Shown: positions 25,292 to 33,378, counted from the first letter of the stretch. The stretch: 64,000 bases of DNA from Parapedobacter indicus (GCF_900113765.1 NZ_FOQO01000007.1:124001-188000), one strand, 5' to 3'. Translations and numbers: made by a program. Notes: a model not told the origin generated them from the sequence alone.

Positions 25292-25642
25292 ATGGAAACG
25301 TTAGCAACATCAACATCCTGGAAGTTAGCCTGCCGCGTGGAAGACACGATAGCGAATGGCGGGGTTTGCCTGAAGCTGGAAGACCAACAGATTGCCTTGT
25401 TCTATTTCAAACGGCGAAATGAATGGTATGCAACGCAGAATGAGTGCCCCCACAAACGGCAAATGATCCTGAGCCGCGGCATGATCGGATCGCTTGGCGA
25501 CCAACCGAAAGTGGCCTGTCCGTTTCACAAAAAAACGTTCGCACTGGATACCGGAGAATGTATCTCGGGTGATGAATGCGCCATCAAGACTTATCGGGTG
25601 AAAATCGAAGATGGCTTGGTTTATATTGCGTTGAACAACTAA
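25292..25642 (+). CDS. nirD: Nitrite reductase small subunit, Rieske-type
   Basis: A 116-residue protein of Rieske 2Fe-2S fold, partner of NirB. The two iron-ligand pairs are intact: ECPHKRQMILSRG (C-x-H, about residues 49-61) and VACPFHKKTFAL (C-x2-H, about 73-84). Many NirD proteins have lost these ligands, so this one probably still binds a cluster. It starts 35 bases after the nirB stop and ends with the usual TYRVKIEDGLVYIAL. Confidence 0.92.
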   Translation: METLATSTSWKLACRVEDTIANGGVCLKLEDQQIALFYFKRRNEWYATQNECPHKRQMILSRGMIGSLGDQPKVACPFHKKTFALDTGECISGDECAIKTYRVKIEDGLVYIALNN

Positions 25643-25674
25643 GATCGGGTTCGGGAGTTATCGCCAAAAACTTG

Positions 25675-25682
25675 TACCTTTA
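25675..25682 (+). promoter_or_regulatory. -7-like element for the 2OG-Fe(II) oxygenase gene
   Basis: TACCTTTA differs from TAnnTTTG only in the last base; ATG 25698 lies 15 bases further on. No clear -33 partner. Confidence 0.3.
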
Positions 25683-25697
25683 CTCTAAAAAAGAAAG

Positions 25698-26624
25698 ATG
25701 GCGAATATAAACATCCCAAGGCTCGACCTTCATGATTATACCCACGGATCGGCGGAGCAGCGCCATCAATTTTCACAGGCCATCGGCAAGGCGTTCAATG
25801 AGACGGGGTTTGTCACCATTGCCAACCACGGCATGGACAAGGCATTGATCGATGAATTGTACCAAGTCGTTCAGGCTTTTTTCGCCCTGCCTGAAAACAC
25901 GAAATCGAAATACGAAATCCCCGGTCTTGCTGGGCAGCGCGGTTATACATCGAAAGGGAAAGAAAAAGCGAAAGATGCGAAGGTTCCGGACCTGAAAGAG
26001 TTTTGGCAGCGTGGGCAGGGGGATAACCCCGTTGTGGATGAATTGCCCCGCTTCGACCAAGTTACGGGTGAAGTGTTCCGGCGGCTGGAAACCGCGGGGT
26101 GTGCATTGCTCAAAGCGATCGCCGTATATCTGGGCTTGCAAGAGGACTATTTCGAACCCAAGGTCATACAGGGCAACTCCATCCTTCGGGCCATCCATTA
26201 CTTTCCCATCGAAGATCCGGACAGCCTACCTGACGATGCCGTGCGCGCGGGTGCGCATGAAGACATTAACCTAATCACCTTGCTTATCGGTGCCAGTGCA
26301 GATGGGCTGGAGGTACTCACCCGCGAAGGCACGTGGTATCCGGTGAAAGCCCATGGTGAAGATATCGTGGTCAATGTAGGCGATATGCTGCAGCGACTTA
26401 CCAACAACAAATTGAAATCGACCACACACCGCGTGGTCAACCCACCACGTGAATTAATGAAGACCTCCCGGTTCTCTGTACCATTTTTTCTCCATCCGAA
26501 GGCCGATATGAGTTTAGCTGCACTTGAATCCTGCATCGATGCCGGACATCCCAAAGCCTATCCGGATGTCACGGCCGGCGAATACCTGGATGAACGGCTA
26601 AGAGAAATCGGGTTAAAGATGTAG
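25698..26624 (+). CDS. Isopenicillin N synthase-like 2-oxoglutarate/Fe(II) oxygenase
   Basis: A 308-residue non-heme iron oxygenase of the isopenicillin N synthase superfamily. The N-terminal DIOX_N region shows GKAFNETGFVTIANHG (about 30-45) and VQAFFALPENTKSKYEIP. The catalytic part has the facial triad H-x-D in GAHEDINLITLL (about 192-196) and the distal His in STTHRVVNPP (about 249), followed by the co-substrate motif RFSVPFF (R-x-S). Length is normal (about 310-330). Substrate unknown; relatives hydroxylate or desaturate small molecules. It stands downstream of nirD but with its own probable promoter. Confidence 0.88.
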   Translation: MANINIPRLDLHDYTHGSAEQRHQFSQAIGKAFNETGFVTIANHGMDKALIDELYQVVQAFFALPENTKSKYEIPGLAGQRGYTSKGKEKAKDAKVPDLKEFWQRGQGDNPVVDELPRFDQVTGEVFRRLETAGCALLKAIAVYLGLQEDYFEPKVIQGNSILRAIHYFPIEDPDSLPDDAVRAGAHEDINLITLLIGASADGLEVLTREGTWYPVKAHGEDIVVNVGDMLQRLTNNKLKSTTHRVVNPPRELMKTSRFSVPFFLHPKADMSLAALESCIDAGHPKAYPDVTAGEYLDERLREIGLKM

Positions 26625-26637
26625 TTCGTTTATACAC

Positions 26638-26678
26638 TATAGCGAAATAAAACAGAATAAAATTTTATTTTCGCTATA
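26638..26678 (+). promoter_or_regulatory. Inverted repeat ending in the DUF389 start codon
   Basis: TATAGCGAAA (26638-26647) pairs with TTTCGCTATA (26669-26678), and the pairing continues through TAAAA and TTTTA with one bulged base, leaving a 10-nt loop. The last paired base is the A of the ATG at 26678. As RNA it would bury the start codon; as DNA it could be an operator. Confidence 0.55.
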
Positions 26679-27991
26679 TGGATTTACAGAAGTTATGGCA
26701 TAAGTTTAACATAAAGTCCGAGCAGGAGGACTACGACGTTATCCACGATACCGTAGAAAAAGGCATTTTTTTCAAAGGCACGAATCTTTGGATTCTCATA
26801 TTTGCTATCCTCATTGCTTGCGTAGGGCTTAACGTCAATTCAACGGCCGTCATCATCGGTGCCATGTTAATCTCGCCCTTGATGGGACCTATACTCGGCG
26901 TCGGGTATAGTTTGGCAACCTATGATTTTCGGCTACTGCGGAAATCGCTTGTGAATTTTGGATTCGCCGTCGCTTCGGGTTTGATTGCATCTACCCTGTA
27001 TTTTCTGGTCACCCCATTGGATGAAGCACATTCAGAGTTACTAGCCAGAACACAACCCAACATTTACGACGTAATCATCGCCCTAGCGGGCGGTTTGGCA
27101 GGTATTGTGGCACTCTCCAGCAAACAGAAAGGGAATGTGATTCCAGGTGTCGCGATTGCGACGGCACTGATGCCGCCGCTCTGTACTGCCGGATATGGAT
27201 TGGCTTCAGGTACCTGGAATTATTTCTTTGGTGCATTTTACCTGTTCACTATCAATACTGTATTTATTGCCGTAGCCACCTTGGTGATCGTTCGCCTGCT
27301 AAAATATCCTATCTGGCAGGGCGTGGATGAGAACATGAAAAAAACCGCCAACCGCTGGGTCAGCGTTATCGCGACAGTTACTATTCTACCCAGCATCTAT
27401 TTTGGCTACATATTAGTTAAACAAGAGCGGTTTACAAGAAATGCGCAATCATTCATCCGCAACGAGACCCATATCGAAGGCGATTACCTACTGAAGTCGG
27501 ACATAGATCCATCGAAGCGATTGATAAAGCTCATCTATGGCGGCCGATTGATAGCCGAAGAAGCCAAACAGGCGGTAATTAACAAGGCTAAGCACTATGA
27601 CCTGACCGGTGTGGAAATCAATATTCAACAGGGTTTTTCATTGGAGGACGAGGAAACCGGCGAAAACCGCCTGGCTATAAACACACAACAGGCAGAGATT
27701 AATCGCCTACGCGCCGATCTCGGAAGGACCTTACAACTGCAGGATAGCCTTAACCAGCGAAAACATTTGGGCAAGCAACTCCTACAGGAACTAAAACCAC
27801 TTTATCCAGAAATCACCTCATGTGGTGCGGCCGATCAGGTGCTGTACGACGATTCACTGCGAGCACACAATTATTTCACCCTGTTTTTGGGCTCGTCGGA
27901 TAGAAGGAAGACCCTTTCAAATCAAGAAAAATTGGCGGAATGGTTTCAATCCAGGCTGAATACCGACTCCGTCAAAATCTACGTAGAATAG
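26678..27991 (+). CDS. DUF389 family membrane protein
   Basis: A 437-residue protein of the TIGR00341/DUF389 family. After a short N-terminal helix (VIHDTVEKGIFFKGTNLWIL) come about five or six membrane segments (about 35-250), with the characteristic NSTAVIIGAMLISPLMGPIL (about 58-78) and PGVAIATALMPPLCTAGYGL (about 158-177). Residues about 255-437 are soluble and include a probable coiled coil (AEINRLRADLGRTLQLQDSL). No function is established for this family. The start codon lies in a strong inverted repeat, and the 3' end overlaps the topB 3' end by 13 bases in convergent orientation. Confidence 0.88.
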   Translation: MDLQKLWHKFNIKSEQEDYDVIHDTVEKGIFFKGTNLWILIFAILIACVGLNVNSTAVIIGAMLISPLMGPILGVGYSLATYDFRLLRKSLVNFGFAVASGLIASTLYFLVTPLDEAHSELLARTQPNIYDVIIALAGGLAGIVALSSKQKGNVIPGVAIATALMPPLCTAGYGLASGTWNYFFGAFYLFTINTVFIAVATLVIVRLLKYPIWQGVDENMKKTANRWVSVIATVTILPSIYFGYILVKQERFTRNAQSFIRNETHIEGDYLLKSDIDPSKRLIKLIYGGRLIAEEAKQAVINKAKHYDLTGVEINIQQGFSLEDEETGENRLAINTQQAEINRLRADLGRTLQLQDSLNQRKHLGKQLLQELKPLYPEITSCGAADQVLYDDSLRAHNYFTLFLGSSDRRKTLSNQEKLAEWFQSRLNTDSVKIYVE

Positions 27992-29793
27992 TATCTTGTA
28001 ATTGCCTTATCAGAATTAATGCTTTTCACTTCATTAGTAAGCTGGAAAATCATGGTGATGAGCTCCTGCTTGAAGTGAGCAGCATTGTATTCTCCTTTCT
28101 CAATGAGCCGCAGCTTGCGTTCCCATACCCCGGTCAGTTCAGGGCTCTTCAATAACTCATTCTGGATCGTATCGATCAGGCCGATGCCGGTTTGCGTAGC
28201 CACCAGCTTCCGTTTCTGCTTTTCGATGTATTTCCGTTTGAAGAGTGTCTCGATGATATTGGCCCGCGTGGAAGGACGTCCGATGCCGTTTTCTTTTAGC
28301 AGGTCTCGCACTTCTTCATCATCCACTTGCTTGCCTGCGGTTTCCATAGCTCGCAGCAGCGTAGCCTCGGTATAGGCTTTTGGTGCTTTGGTACGTCCCT
28401 TGTGGATGAACGGCTCATGGGGTCCGCTTTCGCCCACCTCGAATACGGGTATTTCCTGCTCTTCCGGATTTTCGCCGGGCGCCTTCTTTTCTTTTTTGTC
28501 TTTTGGGTACAATATCCGCCATCCGGGTTCAAGGATTTGCTTGCCGGTAACGCGGAATGGCACCGTACCTACCTTGCCCTCCACGCTGGTATTGGACACC
28601 TTGCATTCCGGATAGAAAGCTGCCAGGAAACGTCGCGCCACCAAGTCGTAGATGCGCTTTTCATCCAGCGGAAGTGCCTCAGGCGACACATCCGTAGGGA
28701 TAATGGCGTGGTGATCGGTCACTTTGTTGTCGTCAAATATTACTTTGGTCTTCGGTATGGGATGTTCGAGCAGCGGAGCGACCAATGCGGCATAATGCTT
28801 CATACTAGCTAAAATACCCGGTATCTGTGGAAAAAGGTCTTCCGATAGGTAGGTAGTATCCACACGCGGGTAGGTGACGAATTTTTTTTCATACAGTGCC
28901 TGGACGTGCTTCAGTGTATCGTCGGCAGAGAAGGCGTATTTCTTATTGGCATCCACCTGCAATGACGTGAGATCGTACAGACGGGGATTGCGCTCCCTGC
29001 CTTCCTTGGTTTCAGCTGCGGTAATTTCAAAGGGGTGTTCCTTCAAATAGGCAAACCCTTTCTCTGCGCGCTCGGCCGTTTTCAGCCGATCAATGGAGGC
29101 GACAAACACCGTTTCACGGTAGGTGGTTTTAAGCTCCCAGTAATCTTCGGGTTTGAAAGCATCGATTTCCTTCTGGCGTTGCACCAGCATGGCCAGGGTG
29201 GGCGTTTGGACACGGCCGATGGAAAGCACTGACTTATCAGTGGCATACTTGGTGGTAAACAAACGCGTGGCGTTGATACCGAGCAGCCAATCACCGATTG
29301 CGCGGGCGCTGCCTGCGGAGTAAAGATTGTCATAGTCCGCAGCCGGTTTCAACTTGCTAAAGCCTTCGCGAATAGCGGATTCGGTGAGCGACGATATCCA
29401 GAGCCGTTTCACGGGTGCCCTGCATTTAGCCTTTAATAGTACCCATCGCTGGATGAGCTCCCCCTCCTGCCCTGCATCACCACAGTTGATTACCTCTTCA
29501 CAATCGGCCACAAGGCGTTCGATCACGCCGAATTGCTTTTCTACGCCCTTGTTTGCAATCAGCTTGATTCCAAATGACGGGGGGATGATCGGCAAGTAGC
29601 CCAGTTGCCAGGATTTCCAACCTGGGTTGTAATCGTGGGGTTCTTTCAGTGTACAGAAGTGCCCGAATGTCCAGGTTACGCGGTAGCCTTGGCCTTCGTA
29701 GTAGCCGTCCATACGCGCTGTAGCCCCAATCACCTGAGCAATGTCTTTCGCTACGCTGGGTTTTTCTGCAATACAAACCTTAAATTTAGCCAT
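27979..29793 (-). CDS. topB: DNA topoisomerase III
   Basis: A 604-residue type IA topoisomerase that relaxes and decatenates DNA by transient single-strand cuts. The frame extends to 29829, but ATG 29793 gives MAKFKVCIAEKPSVAKDIA, the standard TOPRIM start. Acidic TOPRIM residues appear in INCGDAGQEGELIQRW (about 97-112), and the active-site Tyr in KFVTYPRVDTTYLSED (about 300). The GRVQTPTLAMLV segment (about 190) and GIGRPSTRANIIETL (about 500) are family hallmarks. It ends without extra zinc-ribbon repeats, as is usual for TopB. Not linked to any mobile-element gene here. Confidence 0.95.
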   Translation of the reverse strand: MAKFKVCIAEKPSVAKDIAQVIGATARMDGYYEGQGYRVTWTFGHFCTLKEPHDYNPGWKSWQLGYLPIIPPSFGIKLIANKGVEKQFGVIERLVADCEEVINCGDAGQEGELIQRWVLLKAKCRAPVKRLWISSLTESAIREGFSKLKPAADYDNLYSAGSARAIGDWLLGINATRLFTTKYATDKSVLSIGRVQTPTLAMLVQRQKEIDAFKPEDYWELKTTYRETVFVASIDRLKTAERAEKGFAYLKEHPFEITAAETKEGRERNPRLYDLTSLQVDANKKYAFSADDTLKHVQALYEKKFVTYPRVDTTYLSEDLFPQIPGILASMKHYAALVAPLLEHPIPKTKVIFDDNKVTDHHAIIPTDVSPEALPLDEKRIYDLVARRFLAAFYPECKVSNTSVEGKVGTVPFRVTGKQILEPGWRILYPKDKKEKKAPGENPEEQEIPVFEVGESGPHEPFIHKGRTKAPKAYTEATLLRAMETAGKQVDDEEVRDLLKENGIGRPSTRANIIETLFKRKYIEKQKRKLVATQTGIGLIDTIQNELLKSPELTGVWERKLRLIEKGEYNAAHFKQELITMIFQLTNEVKSINSDKAITRYYST

Positions 29794-29884
29794 AAGCGTC
29801 CGTTGGCCGACAAATCTCGGCATTATCATTCACTTGCCGAAACTGCAACGGCCGTCCAAATCAAGTGGATGTAAAGGTTCCGGC

Positions 29885-30448
29885 TTACAAGGTTGCTAAA
29901 ATAGCTTCCAGCTCAGCCTGCACAGACTGCCCCTTATCTGCATTGTACCAGTTCTGTAGAGCTATTTTCTGCGTTTCGAAATCTGCATCGTCGGTTTTCA
30001 GCTTGTCAAACAACAGCTGGCACTCGGCAGGTCGGGGTCCCCAGGTTGCTAGGTCATTGCCTCCCGCGTCCCGGATAATGAGCTTCGGAATCGATTTGCT
30101 TCCGTTGGTAAGGTATTCGTTAATGCGGAACGGCGCTGAATCGCGCAATTCATACGTTACCGAAATCAAGGGGTTTTGCTGTGCGATCAACTGGATAAAG
30201 GGCACCGAATGCGCGGCATCTCCGCACCAGGGTTCGGTGATTATAATCCATTGTTGCGGGGTCGAAATACGACGAACGGCATCTAACACAGCCCCATAGA
30301 GTATCCCTTTCTTCAGCCACCGGTTCATCCGCGACCAATTGAGCTTGGTATAGTCGAGGTATGCGGGGTTATCATAAGGAGCTTGGGGGCTCTGGGCATG
30401 TAGTATGTCTTCGAATAAGCGTAAATACCGGGGAAAATCCATTTTCAA
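29885..30448 (-). CDS. Thioredoxin-like family protein
   Basis: A 187-residue protein of the thioredoxin_9-type family. The active-site region reads IITEPWCGDAAHSVPFIQ (about 84-101), that is one Cys followed by GDA and no second Cys of the CxxC pair, so ordinary dithiol exchange is not expected. The cis-Pro motif is present (SKSIPKLIIRD, about 130-140). Family members with WCGDA are common in Bacteroidetes and have no well-defined role. No signal peptide. It diverges from the AraC-type gene at 30544. Confidence 0.82.
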   Translation of the reverse strand: MKMDFPRYLRLFEDILHAQSPQAPYDNPAYLDYTKLNWSRMNRWLKKGILYGAVLDAVRRISTPQQWIIITEPWCGDAAHSVPFIQLIAQQNPLISVTYELRDSAPFRINEYLTNGSKSIPKLIIRDAGGNDLATWGPRPAECQLLFDKLKTDDADFETQKIALQNWYNADKGQSVQAELEAILATL

Positions 30449-30529
30449 TATATTTTTTCACAGTTGCGCAAAAATACATCGACCATCCGCTATTTGGGTC
30501 GCCCGAATGTCAAATAAAAGTGAATGCTG

Positions 30530-30537
30530 TATCTTTG
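30530..30537 (+). promoter_or_regulatory. -7 element just before the AraC-type start
   Basis: TATCTTTG matches TAnnTTTG and ends 6 bases before ATG 30544, again suggesting a transcript that begins at the start codon. No TTTG is seen at the usual -33 spacing. Confidence 0.42.
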
Positions 30538-30543
30538 TATCCC

Positions 30544-31326
30544 ATGAATTTGCAGCTATACCCCATCGTCCCAAAGCTACGGCCTTACGTAAAGCTGATA
30601 TGTACGATGGATTGCGATAACGAGGCAGATACCCATCATATACGTGTACTGCCGGATACCTGCGTAGAGGTTTTTATAAATTATACCGACACGCCCGTGG
30701 CTATTATTGGCAATGAACTGCACAAGCGCAGCATCGTAACCTTTAGGATGAGTAGGCCGATGGATGTGCAGATGCGTAAAGGATCGGGCTGCCTGGCTAT
30801 TTGTTTTTTTCCAGGCATGGCTTATAAATTCTTTCGCCCGCCGATGCATATGTTGTCCGATACAACGACCGCATTGGAAGATATATGGACAGACTTGGCC
30901 GCAACAATAGAAGACAAACTGGCCAACGTTCAAAATAACAATGTGCGTGCAGCTATCGCACAGCAGCACCTGACAACGTTTTTAGCTGCTGGCCAGCACG
31001 ATCAGCAGGTAGCTAATTGCCTCCAACAGGTCGAGCTTTTGGAAAAGCCACCAACCGTAAAACAACTTGCTGATAGCACCGGATTGAGCCAACGTCAGCT
31101 TTCACGTAGATTTCAACACGTTGTCGGTCTGTCACCCAAAGAGTACTTACGGGTTTACAGGTTTATACGGTCACTCCGGTATTTAAAAAACTACCCCGCC
31201 TCTTCACTTACAGAAATAGCCTATAAAAGCAGGTATTACGACCAAGCTCACTTCATCCGCGACTATAAAGATTATGCAGGCCACACACCCGGCGAGGTGG
31301 TACTGTCTCAACGTATTTTATACTGA
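30544..31326 (+). CDS. AraC family transcriptional regulator
   Basis: A 260-residue protein. The reading frame opens earlier, but ATG 30544 (MNLQLYPIVPKLRPYVKLI) fits the family and follows a -7 element. The N-terminal part (about 1-140) resembles the DUF6597 sensor domain (YVKLICTMDCD, VLPDTCVEVFINYTD, CLAICFFPGMAYKFF). The C-terminal 100 residues carry the two HTH motifs of AraC proteins: TVKQLADSTGLSQRQLSRRF and SLTEIAYKSRYYDQAHFIRD, then GHTPGEV. Target genes and ligand are unknown; the DHFR-like gene 62 bases downstream could be co-regulated. Confidence 0.87.
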   Translation: MNLQLYPIVPKLRPYVKLICTMDCDNEADTHHIRVLPDTCVEVFINYTDTPVAIIGNELHKRSIVTFRMSRPMDVQMRKGSGCLAICFFPGMAYKFFRPPMHMLSDTTTALEDIWTDLAATIEDKLANVQNNNVRAAIAQQHLTTFLAAGQHDQQVANCLQQVELLEKPPTVKQLADSTGLSQRQLSRRFQHVVGLSPKEYLRVYRFIRSLRYLKNYPASSLTEIAYKSRYYDQAHFIRDYKDYAGHTPGEVVLSQRILY

Positions 31327-31388
31327 TGTCTGTTTTGTACAATCAACTAGGTTCCATATTCCACACCTTTGCGTAAAAACAAAAGCAA

Positions 31389-31919
31389 ATGCGAAAAGTA
31401 ATTTTAGGATTGGCCGTAACACTGGATGGTTACATTGAGGGCCCCAACGGCGAGTATGACTGGTGTTTTACCGATCAGGATTATGGGTTGACTGAATTTT
31501 TCTCCCGTATAGATGCTGTTTTCATGGGACGGAAGAGTTACGAGACTGCACAGGCATACGCCGAAGCCAATAATGGGCAATTGGCTCCCGGCATGCCGCC
31601 CGTAAAAACGTATGTTTTCTCCCAAACAGTAAAAAAAACAGCAGATGATGCGGTTCTTATATCGGAGGATGCGATGGCTGAAGCACGTAAAATCAAGCAA
31701 CAACCCGGCAAAGACATTTGGCTGTACGGTGGTGCCTCGCTGACCGACGCCTTGATGAACGAGGGGCTGGTGGATGAGCTCTGGATGTCTGTGCACCCGC
31801 TATTGCTGGGAAGTGGCAAACCGCTCTTTCGCCCACAAAATAACCGCACGCAACTGACCCTCCTTGAGAGCAAAACGTACGAAACGGGGCTTGTATCGCT
31901 GAGGTATACCGTTTTGTAA
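31389..31919 (+). CDS. Dihydrofolate reductase family protein (RibD C-terminal-like)
   Basis: A 176-residue protein with the NADPH-binding fold of bacterial deaminase-reductase (RibD_C) proteins: KVILGLAVTLDGYIEGPNGE (2-21), AVFMGRKSYETA (about 46), TYVFSQTVK, DIWLYGGASLTDALMNEGLV (about 117-136) and VHPLLLGSGKPLF. The family includes true riboflavin-pathway reductases and many of unknown substrate; a stand-alone copy of this size usually belongs to the latter. Preceded by a CACCTTTG sequence (31364-31371), an imperfect -7 element. Confidence 0.88.
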   Translation: MRKVILGLAVTLDGYIEGPNGEYDWCFTDQDYGLTEFFSRIDAVFMGRKSYETAQAYAEANNGQLAPGMPPVKTYVFSQTVKKTADDAVLISEDAMAEARKIKQQPGKDIWLYGGASLTDALMNEGLVDELWMSVHPLLLGSGKPLFRPQNNRTQLTLLESKTYETGLVSLRYTVL

Positions 31920-32042
31920 AATCTTTCGGTCCTTTTCATATTTCGAACTGTGTCATTATATTGACATTAGTTCGTTCATCATTTTTTAAGAAAATACGAT
32001 TACTTCTTGATCTAGGTTAATTTTCTTTTGAAGAATCCTATT

Positions 32043-32050
32043 TAATTTTG
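32043..32050 (+). promoter_or_regulatory. -7 element upstream of the yjdI-like gene
   Basis: TAATTTTG matches TAnnTTTG, 80 bases before ATG 32131; no TTTG at normal spacing. The rest of the 211-bp gap 31920-32130 is AT-rich with nothing else recognised. Confidence 0.3.
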
Positions 32051-32130
32051 TTAGATTAACTGAGCAAAAAGTGAAACGATTCAGACTAGTTGAAACGTTG
32101 TCGTCAATATTAATAACTAAAAACCACAAT

Positions 32131-32337
32131 ATGGAAACGCACGAATATACGAACGGAGAAATCACCATCCTTTGGAAACCCAAGAAATGTATCCACGCGG
32201 GTGTTTGTGTCAGAACCTTACCCCAGGTCTATAATCCAAAGGGCCGGCCTTGGATCAAACCAGAAAAGGCAACAAGCGAGCAATTAATGGATCAGGTTAC
32301 TCAATGTCCTTCTGGCGCGCTGAGCTTAAAGAAATAA
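32131..32337 (+). CDS. yjdI: Divergent 4Fe-4S mono-cluster protein, YjdI-like
   Basis: A 68-residue protein. The frame is open upstream to 32071, but ATG 32131 (METHEYTNGEITILWKPKKC) matches the family. It carries the Fer4_19 pattern: KKCIHAGVCVRTLPQVYNP with two Cys five residues apart, then PWIKP, and a C-terminal CPSGALSLK. Function is unknown. The next gene is a very small GNAT protein, repeating the yjdI-yjdJ gene pair of Escherichia coli, which suggests a conserved functional link. Confidence 0.85.
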   Translation: METHEYTNGEITILWKPKKCIHAGVCVRTLPQVYNPKGRPWIKPEKATSEQLMDQVTQCPSGALSLKK

Positions 32338-32355
32338 TGAAATTTAACTCAATCA

Positions 32356-32649
32356 ATGATGGAAACAACAGAGGTAGTATTAGGCGGCAGGCACAGAGGA
32401 GAAATTGAACTCTTTTCCGATGGGAATAAAGCCGGAAAAATGGACATATCGATTTCGGGTAATAGGTTAACCGTTTATCATACGGAAGTGAACACCGCAT
32501 ATGAAGGGCGTGGCTTCGCAAAGTTACTGTTGGATAAACTTGTGTCCTATGCCCGGGAAAAAGGACTCATGATTGTTCCGCTCTGTCCGTATGTGCATGC
32601 GCAGTTCAAGCGCCATCCGCAAGCTTATACGGATGTGTGGGCTAAATAG
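32356..32649 (+). CDS. yjdJ: Small GNAT-fold protein, YjdJ-like
   Basis: A 97-residue N-acetyltransferase-like protein of the COG2388 type. It shows HTEVNTAYEGRGFAKLLLDK (about 47-66; the EGRG loop binds CoA pyrophosphate) and VPLCPYVHAQFKRHP (about 77-91), the C-terminal signature of these short GNATs. Two adjacent ATGs (32356 and 32359) are possible starts. It sits 18 bases after the Fer4_19 gene and 8 bases before a second, related GNAT gene. Confidence 0.85.
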   Translation: MMETTEVVLGGRHRGEIELFSDGNKAGKMDISISGNRLTVYHTEVNTAYEGRGFAKLLLDKLVSYAREKGLMIVPLCPYVHAQFKRHPQAYTDVWAK

Positions 32650-32657
32650 GAAGCAAC

Positions 32658-32948
32658 ATGTCGGAAATCATCAACAACACGCAGAATTTGCGATTTGAAA
32701 TCCATTTAGGAACCGAAGTTGCCTATCTGGAATACCGGTTCTATAAGAAGGATATTGCATTTATGCATACTTTCGTCCCGGAGGCGTTTAAGGGGAAGGG
32801 GATTGCTAGCCAACTGGCCCAGTATGCGTTTGCATATGCTAAAAGAGAAAAGAAACCGGTTATGGTTTATTGTCCCTTTGTGAGCAAATACGTTAAAGCA
32901 CATCCAGCAGTAAAAGAGCAGCTAGATAAGGAATACCATAAAGGGTAA
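32658..32948 (+). CDS. Second small GNAT-fold protein (COG2388)
   Basis: A 96-residue paralogue of the preceding gene: LGTEVAYLEYRFYKKDIAFM, then HTFVPEAFKGKGIASQLAQY (CoA loop GKGIA) and VYCPFVSKYVKAHP. The two small acetyltransferases share the same layout but differ in sequence, so the duplication is old. Third gene in the yjdI-like cluster; converges on the YjbR-like gene. Substrate unknown. Confidence 0.84.
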   Translation: MSEIINNTQNLRFEIHLGTEVAYLEYRFYKKDIAFMHTFVPEAFKGKGIASQLAQYAFAYAKREKKPVMVYCPFVSKYVKAHPAVKEQLDKEYHKG

Positions 32949-32974
32949 AACCCACGGCAGCTATTTTTAACGTT

Positions 32975-33334
32975 CTAAATTGAAAAAGTGCTCCGCACAC
33001 CCTTTGTCAATCCAGCCACCACCAACTCATAGCTATGATCGATGAGCTTTGTGAGTTCGTGGTCACTCAATTCGCCGTTGCAAATCACTTCGTTCCAATG
33101 GCGTTTATTCATGTGATAGGCCCCCCGCACCGAATGCGGGTATTGGTCGCGCAAAGCAAGCGCACGTTCCGGATCGCACTTCGCGCTGAATGACAGCGGG
33201 TGACTATCCAATCCAGTGAGTAGAAACATCTTATTAGCCACCTTAAACACCAAGGCATCCGGCCCGAAGGGGCAACTCTCCGTAACGGCAGGCTTACTGA
33301 GGCAATAGTCTCGTAGTTGTTCGATATGCATCAT
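32975..33334 (-). CDS. MmcQ/YjbR family protein
   Basis: A 119-residue protein with the double-wing YjbR fold: CLSKPAVTESCPFGPDALVF (about 12-31), KMFLLTG, SFSAKCDPERALALRDQYP (about 49-67), HMNKRHWNEVICNGELSDHE (about 74-93) and ending in LIDHSYELVVAGL. The family is often called DNA-binding, but the function is not established. Two ATGs (33334, 33331) are adjacent, and a promoter built from tandem repeats lies directly upstream, so translation may begin at the very 5' end of the mRNA. Confidence 0.87.
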   Translation of the reverse strand: MMHIEQLRDYCLSKPAVTESCPFGPDALVFKVANKMFLLTGLDSHPLSFSAKCDPERALALRDQYPHSVRGAYHMNKRHWNEVICNGELSDHELTKLIDHSYELVVAGLTKGVRSTFSI

Positions 33335-33335
33335 A

Positions 33336-33366
33336 CAAAGGTAAAAGTCAAAAGGTAAAAGTCAAA
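33336..33366 (-). promoter_or_regulatory. Promoter of the YjbR-like gene, formed by repeat units
   Basis: Minus strand TTTG (33366-33363), 19 nt, TACCTTTG (33343-33336): full consensus match. The start of transcription would fall at about 33331, on the second ATG. Confidence 0.6.
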
Positions 33367-33378
33367 AGCTGAAGTCTA
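33337..33378. repeat. Three tandem 14-mers upstream of the YjbR-like gene
   Basis: AAAGGTAAAAGTCA occurs twice without change (33337-33350, 33351-33364) and a third, degraded copy AAAGCTGAAGTCTA follows (33365-33378). Each 14-mer can be read as two related 7-mers. Both promoter elements of the minus-strand gene are supplied by the repeat. Confidence 0.75.

Noticed and set aside
27979..29793. topB as a marker of an integrated conjugative element
   Set aside because: Topoisomerase III also occurs as a chromosomal gene in this phylum and no tra, mob or integrase gene is near.
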